Assembly: GCA_022511505.1 (NCBI GenBank)
Contig: JAFLTK010000001.1
Location: forward strand, 1-8,866
DNA length: 8,866 bases
Origin: Muribaculaceae bacterium
Lineage (GTDB): Bacteria; Bacteroidota; Bacteroidia; Bacteroidales; Muribaculaceae
Direction of reading: 5' to 3'
Below the pieces are notes generated by a model that was given only the letters and a program-made list of their open reading frames with translations, made no database searches and was not told the DNA's origin. Position numbers and translations under genes: made by a program. Numbering within the stretch: the stretch's first letter is position 1; each line of letters begins with the position of its first letter. Positions 6,764 through 8,866 of the stretch are shown here, one piece after another.

Positions 6764-6797
6764 CAAAGTTACAAAAAATTCCCGTTCAACCCACAAA
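6764..6797 (-). promoter_or_regulatory. Predicted Bacteroidota-type promoter for glyS
   Basis: On the minus strand TAACTTTG (6764-6771) matches the -7 consensus TAnnTTTG exactly. A TTTG (6794-6797) lies 22 bases upstream as a -33 element, slightly wider than the usual 19-21. Transcription would begin near 6758-6760, giving a leader of about 135 nt before the glyS ATG. Confidence 0.6.
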
Positions 6798-6831
6798 TTT
6801 TCATCCCCAACTTCCAAAATTTCCCGCGGGA

Positions 6832-8866
6832 TTAGTGGGCGTCAAGCCAGTTGGTGGCGACTCCGGCGGCGACTTCGAGCGGGACGAGGCCGTGGTAGGC
6901 ATCGGCCATGTCGGTCAGGACGATGGCTTTGAGGGTCTCGAGTTCGTCGGGCTTGACGTTGAAAATCAATTCGTCGTGAACCTGCATTGTCATGCGCGAC
7001 TTGAGGCCTTGCTCGGTGATGTGGCGGGCGATATTGACCATGGCAATCTTGATAATGTCGGCGGCCGAGCCCTGAATGGGGGCGTTGATGGCGTTGCGCT
7101 CGGCGTAGCCGCGCACAACCGCATTGCGCGAGTTAATATCGGGCAGACGGCGTTTGCGTCCCATTATGGTCGATACGGCGCCCTCTTCGCGTGCTTTCTC
7201 GACGCTCTGCTCCATGTAGGCCTTGATGCCGGGATAACTTCTGAAATAGCCGTTAATCAGTTCTTTAGCCTCGGCACGTGGGATTGAGAGACGTTCGGAG
7301 AGGCCGAAGGCCGAAATGCCGTAGATGATGCCGAAGTTGGCGGTCTTGGCGCGACGACGCTGGTCGTCGCTGACGGCATCGATGGTCTCGTGGTAGATTT
7401 TTGCGGCGGTGGCGGTGTGGATGTCGGCGCCGCTTAGAAACGCGTCGACCATGTCGGCGTCACGGCTGATGTCGGCAATCAGTCGCAGCTCGATTTGCGA
7501 ATAGTCGGCGCTGAGGAGCAGGTCGCCGTCGTCGGGGATGAACGCACGGCGAACGTCGCGGCCGTCGTCGGTGCGGATGGGAATGTTTTGCAGATTGGGG
7601 TTGGCCGACGAGAGTCGCCCCGTCGCGGTAACGGTCTGGTTATAACTGGTGTGAATCTTCCCGGTCGCGGGGTTGATGAGTCGCGGCAAGGCGTCGATAT
7701 ATGTGGCGAGCAACTTGCGCAGTCGGCGTATCTTCAAAATGAGGTCGACAATAGGATGGGCGTTGCGATATTTCTCGAGAATCTGCTCGGTGGTCGAGTA
7801 GGCCCCCTTGGAGGTCTTCTTTGCCTTGGAGGCAATTTTCAGTTTTTCGAAGAGAATTTCACCTACCTGCATTGGCGAACTTATATTAAAACTCTGGCCG
7901 GCAAGGTTATATACCTCTTGCTCGATGTCGCCAAGGCGCGCGGTAAGGCGGCTGTGGAGGGCGGCGAGTTCGGCGACATCGATTCTGACGCCGGTCCATT
8001 CCATGTCGGCGAGCACCATGATGAGCGGAAACTCGATGTCGGTCAACAACTTGGTCATCCCCTCGCTCTCGATGGTCTCGTTGAGGGACGGCATAAGGCG
8101 CAGCGACACCGCCGCCTCCTCGCAGTAGCGCAGTCGGGCAATCTCGGGGTCAAGCGCAATGGGGGGATAGGGTTTGCGAGCATCCGGGGCACCATGAACA
8201 ATACCTACATTGAGGGCTGTTTTTGCCACCTGCTCGATGTCGTGACGTGCCTCGGGGTCAAGAAGATAGTGGGCAACCGAGGTGTCATAAATCGGCGCCT
8301 TCCACTCTATCCCGGCGCGCTTCATCAACAGATAGGCGCGCTTGATGTCGTGGCCCGCGATGGTCACGCCCGTGTTGGCAAACAGTCGGCCGAGCGGGGC
8401 GACATCTTCGGCAGTGTGAACCGGAATAAACACGGCCGAGTCATCGCCGAACGCAATCGCAACGCCTTGCAGCGATGCCGTCATCGCCTCCTCGCCAATG
8501 GCATATACCGACAAGCCTACCTTACCATCAGCCAGAGCTTTATCTATCACGGTATTGACCTCGGCGGGAGTCGATGCTGTCTTGTAGCAGCTGTTGTCGA
8601 GCGACGGGAGAACGGTTTCGGCCGGCAAGTCAAACAGCGAGCCCATGCCGCTGTCGTCGGTCGCCTTGACCGGCGCTTCGACGGGTGCAAGCTGCTCCCC
8701 TTGGCGAGCCATCAGGCGGTTGATGAACGTGCGGAACTCGAGTTCGCGATAGACTTTCAGCAACGCGTCGACGTCTGTCTCGCGACGCACGAGCGAGTCA
8801 ATCGCGATGTCGTCGAGCGGAACGTCGGTTTTGATGGTTACAAGGAATTTTGAGAACAGGATTTGC
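6832..8866 (-). CDS. polA: DNA polymerase I, 5'-truncated by window edge
   Basis: Family A DNA polymerase, which fills gaps and replaces RNA primers in replication and repair. 677 residues are visible, numbered here from the first complete codon (8865). The reading frame is open to the window edge, so about 250 N-terminal residues (most of the 5'-nuclease domain) lie outside. Residues 1-51 are the end of that domain (LVTIKTDVPLD, then YRELEFR). Residues ~95-270 have the 3'-5' exonuclease fold, but its metal-binding residues are replaced (see findings). The polymerase domain is complete: TATGRLSS with NPNLQNIP; motif A SADYSQIELR with catalytic Asp454; motif B RRRAKTANFGIIYG with Lys507, Phe511 and Tyr515; motif C QVHDE with Asp631 and Glu632. 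It ends in NWLDAH, like E. coli Pol I (NWDQAH). A GTG at 8790 is an internal codon, not the start. The gene ends 208 bases before glyS, which appears to have its own promoter. Confidence 0.97.
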   Translation of the reverse strand, partial: QILFSKFLVTIKTDVPLDDIAIDSLVRRETDVDALLKVYRELEFRTFINRLMARQGEQLAPVEAPVKATDDSGMGSLFDLPAETVLPSLDNSCYKTASTPAEVNTVIDKALADGKVGLSVYAIGEEAMTASLQGVAIAFGDDSAVFIPVHTAEDVAPLGRLFANTGVTIAGHDIKRAYLLMKRAGIEWKAPIYDTSVAHYLLDPEARHDIEQVAKTALNVGIVHGAPDARKPYPPIALDPEIARLRYCEEAAVSLRLMPSLNETIESEGMTKLLTDIEFPLIMVLADMEWTGVRIDVAELAALHSRLTARLGDIEQEVYNLAGQSFNISSPMQVGEILFEKLKIASKAKKTSKGAYSTTEQILEKYRNAHPIVDLILKIRRLRKLLATYIDALPRLINPATGKIHTSYNQTVTATGRLSSANPNLQNIPIRTDDGRDVRRAFIPDDGDLLLSADYSQIELRLIADISRDADMVDAFLSGADIHTATAAKIYHETIDAVSDDQRRRAKTANFGIIYGISAFGLSERLSIPRAEAKELINGYFRSYPGIKAYMEQSVEKAREEGAVSTIMGRKRRLPDINSRNAVVRGYAERNAINAPIQGSAADIIKIAMVNIARHITEQGLKSRMTMQVHDELIFNVKPDELETLKAIVLTDMADAYHGLVPLEVAAGVATNWLDAH

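Noticed and set aside
6795..6822. AAATTTT/AAAATTT inverted repeat (6795-6801 and 6816-6822) as an operator
   Set aside because: It is made only of A and T, is 7 bp long and lies in an A/T-rich promoter region, so chance is a sufficient explanation, although it does overlap the glyS -33 box.
6822..6831. 10-bp palindrome TCCCGCGGGA next to the polA stop as a terminator
   Set aside because: A loopless palindrome leaves only about 3 base pairs in an RNA hairpin, and no T run follows on the minus strand.
7495..8853. Long plus-strand open frame (452 codons) opposite polA
   Set aside because: It is antisense to clearly conserved Pol I coding sequence. Its translation shows no recognisable domain and is explained by the G+C-biased third codon positions of the real gene.
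1..8866. Mobile element, defence system, CRISPR array or RNA gene
   Set aside because: No transposase, integrase, terminal inverted repeats, spaced direct repeats, nuclease or toxin gene, or tRNA/rRNA signature was found. Gene content is ordinary chromosomal.

Overview
This looks like a chromosomal segment of a Bacteroidota bacterium, most likely order Bacteroidales and possibly Muribaculaceae (an inference from protein style and base composition, not from a marker gene). Three observations support it. The upstream regions carry the Bacteroidota promoter pattern TTTG...TAnnTTTG. None of the genes has a Shine-Dalgarno sequence. Three proteins look like lipoproteins and one more has an N-terminal anchor. 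All seven genes lie on the minus strand, so transcription runs from high to low coordinates. There is no tRNA, rRNA, CRISPR array, insertion sequence or phage gene.

In transcription order: (1) 8866-6832 holds most of DNA polymerase I (polA), cut off at its 5' end by the window edge. Its polymerase domain is intact, but the 3'-5' exonuclease domain has lost its catalytic residues. (2) A 208-base gap holds a glyS promoter and a leader of about 135 nt. (3) A compact run follows with gaps of 12 and 20 bases: glycyl-tRNA synthetase (glyS), a LemA lipoprotein and an FKBP-type peptidyl-prolyl isomerase lipoprotein, probably one transcript. (4) A 172-base gap contains a perfect 30-bp palindrome inside a helically phased array of four GTTACAA motifs, just upstream of a promoter. 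(5) A single gene encodes a membrane-anchored protein with two retropepsin-like DTG lobes. (6) An 85-base gap contains a terminator-like hairpin overlapping a complete promoter. (7) A two-gene operon (gap 8 bases) encodes a PQQ-type beta-propeller lipoprotein and a secreted alpha/beta hydrolase with a lysine-rich tail. (8) The last 155 bases hold two hairpins and a possible promoter for the next gene.

polA and glyS are housekeeping genes. The other five products are all predicted to act in the envelope: folding (FKBP), membrane-associated scaffolding (LemA), putative proteolysis, a propeller lipoprotein and ester or peptide hydrolysis. I see no new multi-gene defence or mobile system. The best leads are the degenerate proofreading domain of Pol I, the phased palindromic operator before the double-DTG protein, the promoter that almost touches the propeller gene's start codon, and the basic tail of the hydrolase, encoded partly by a 15-bp tandem repeat.
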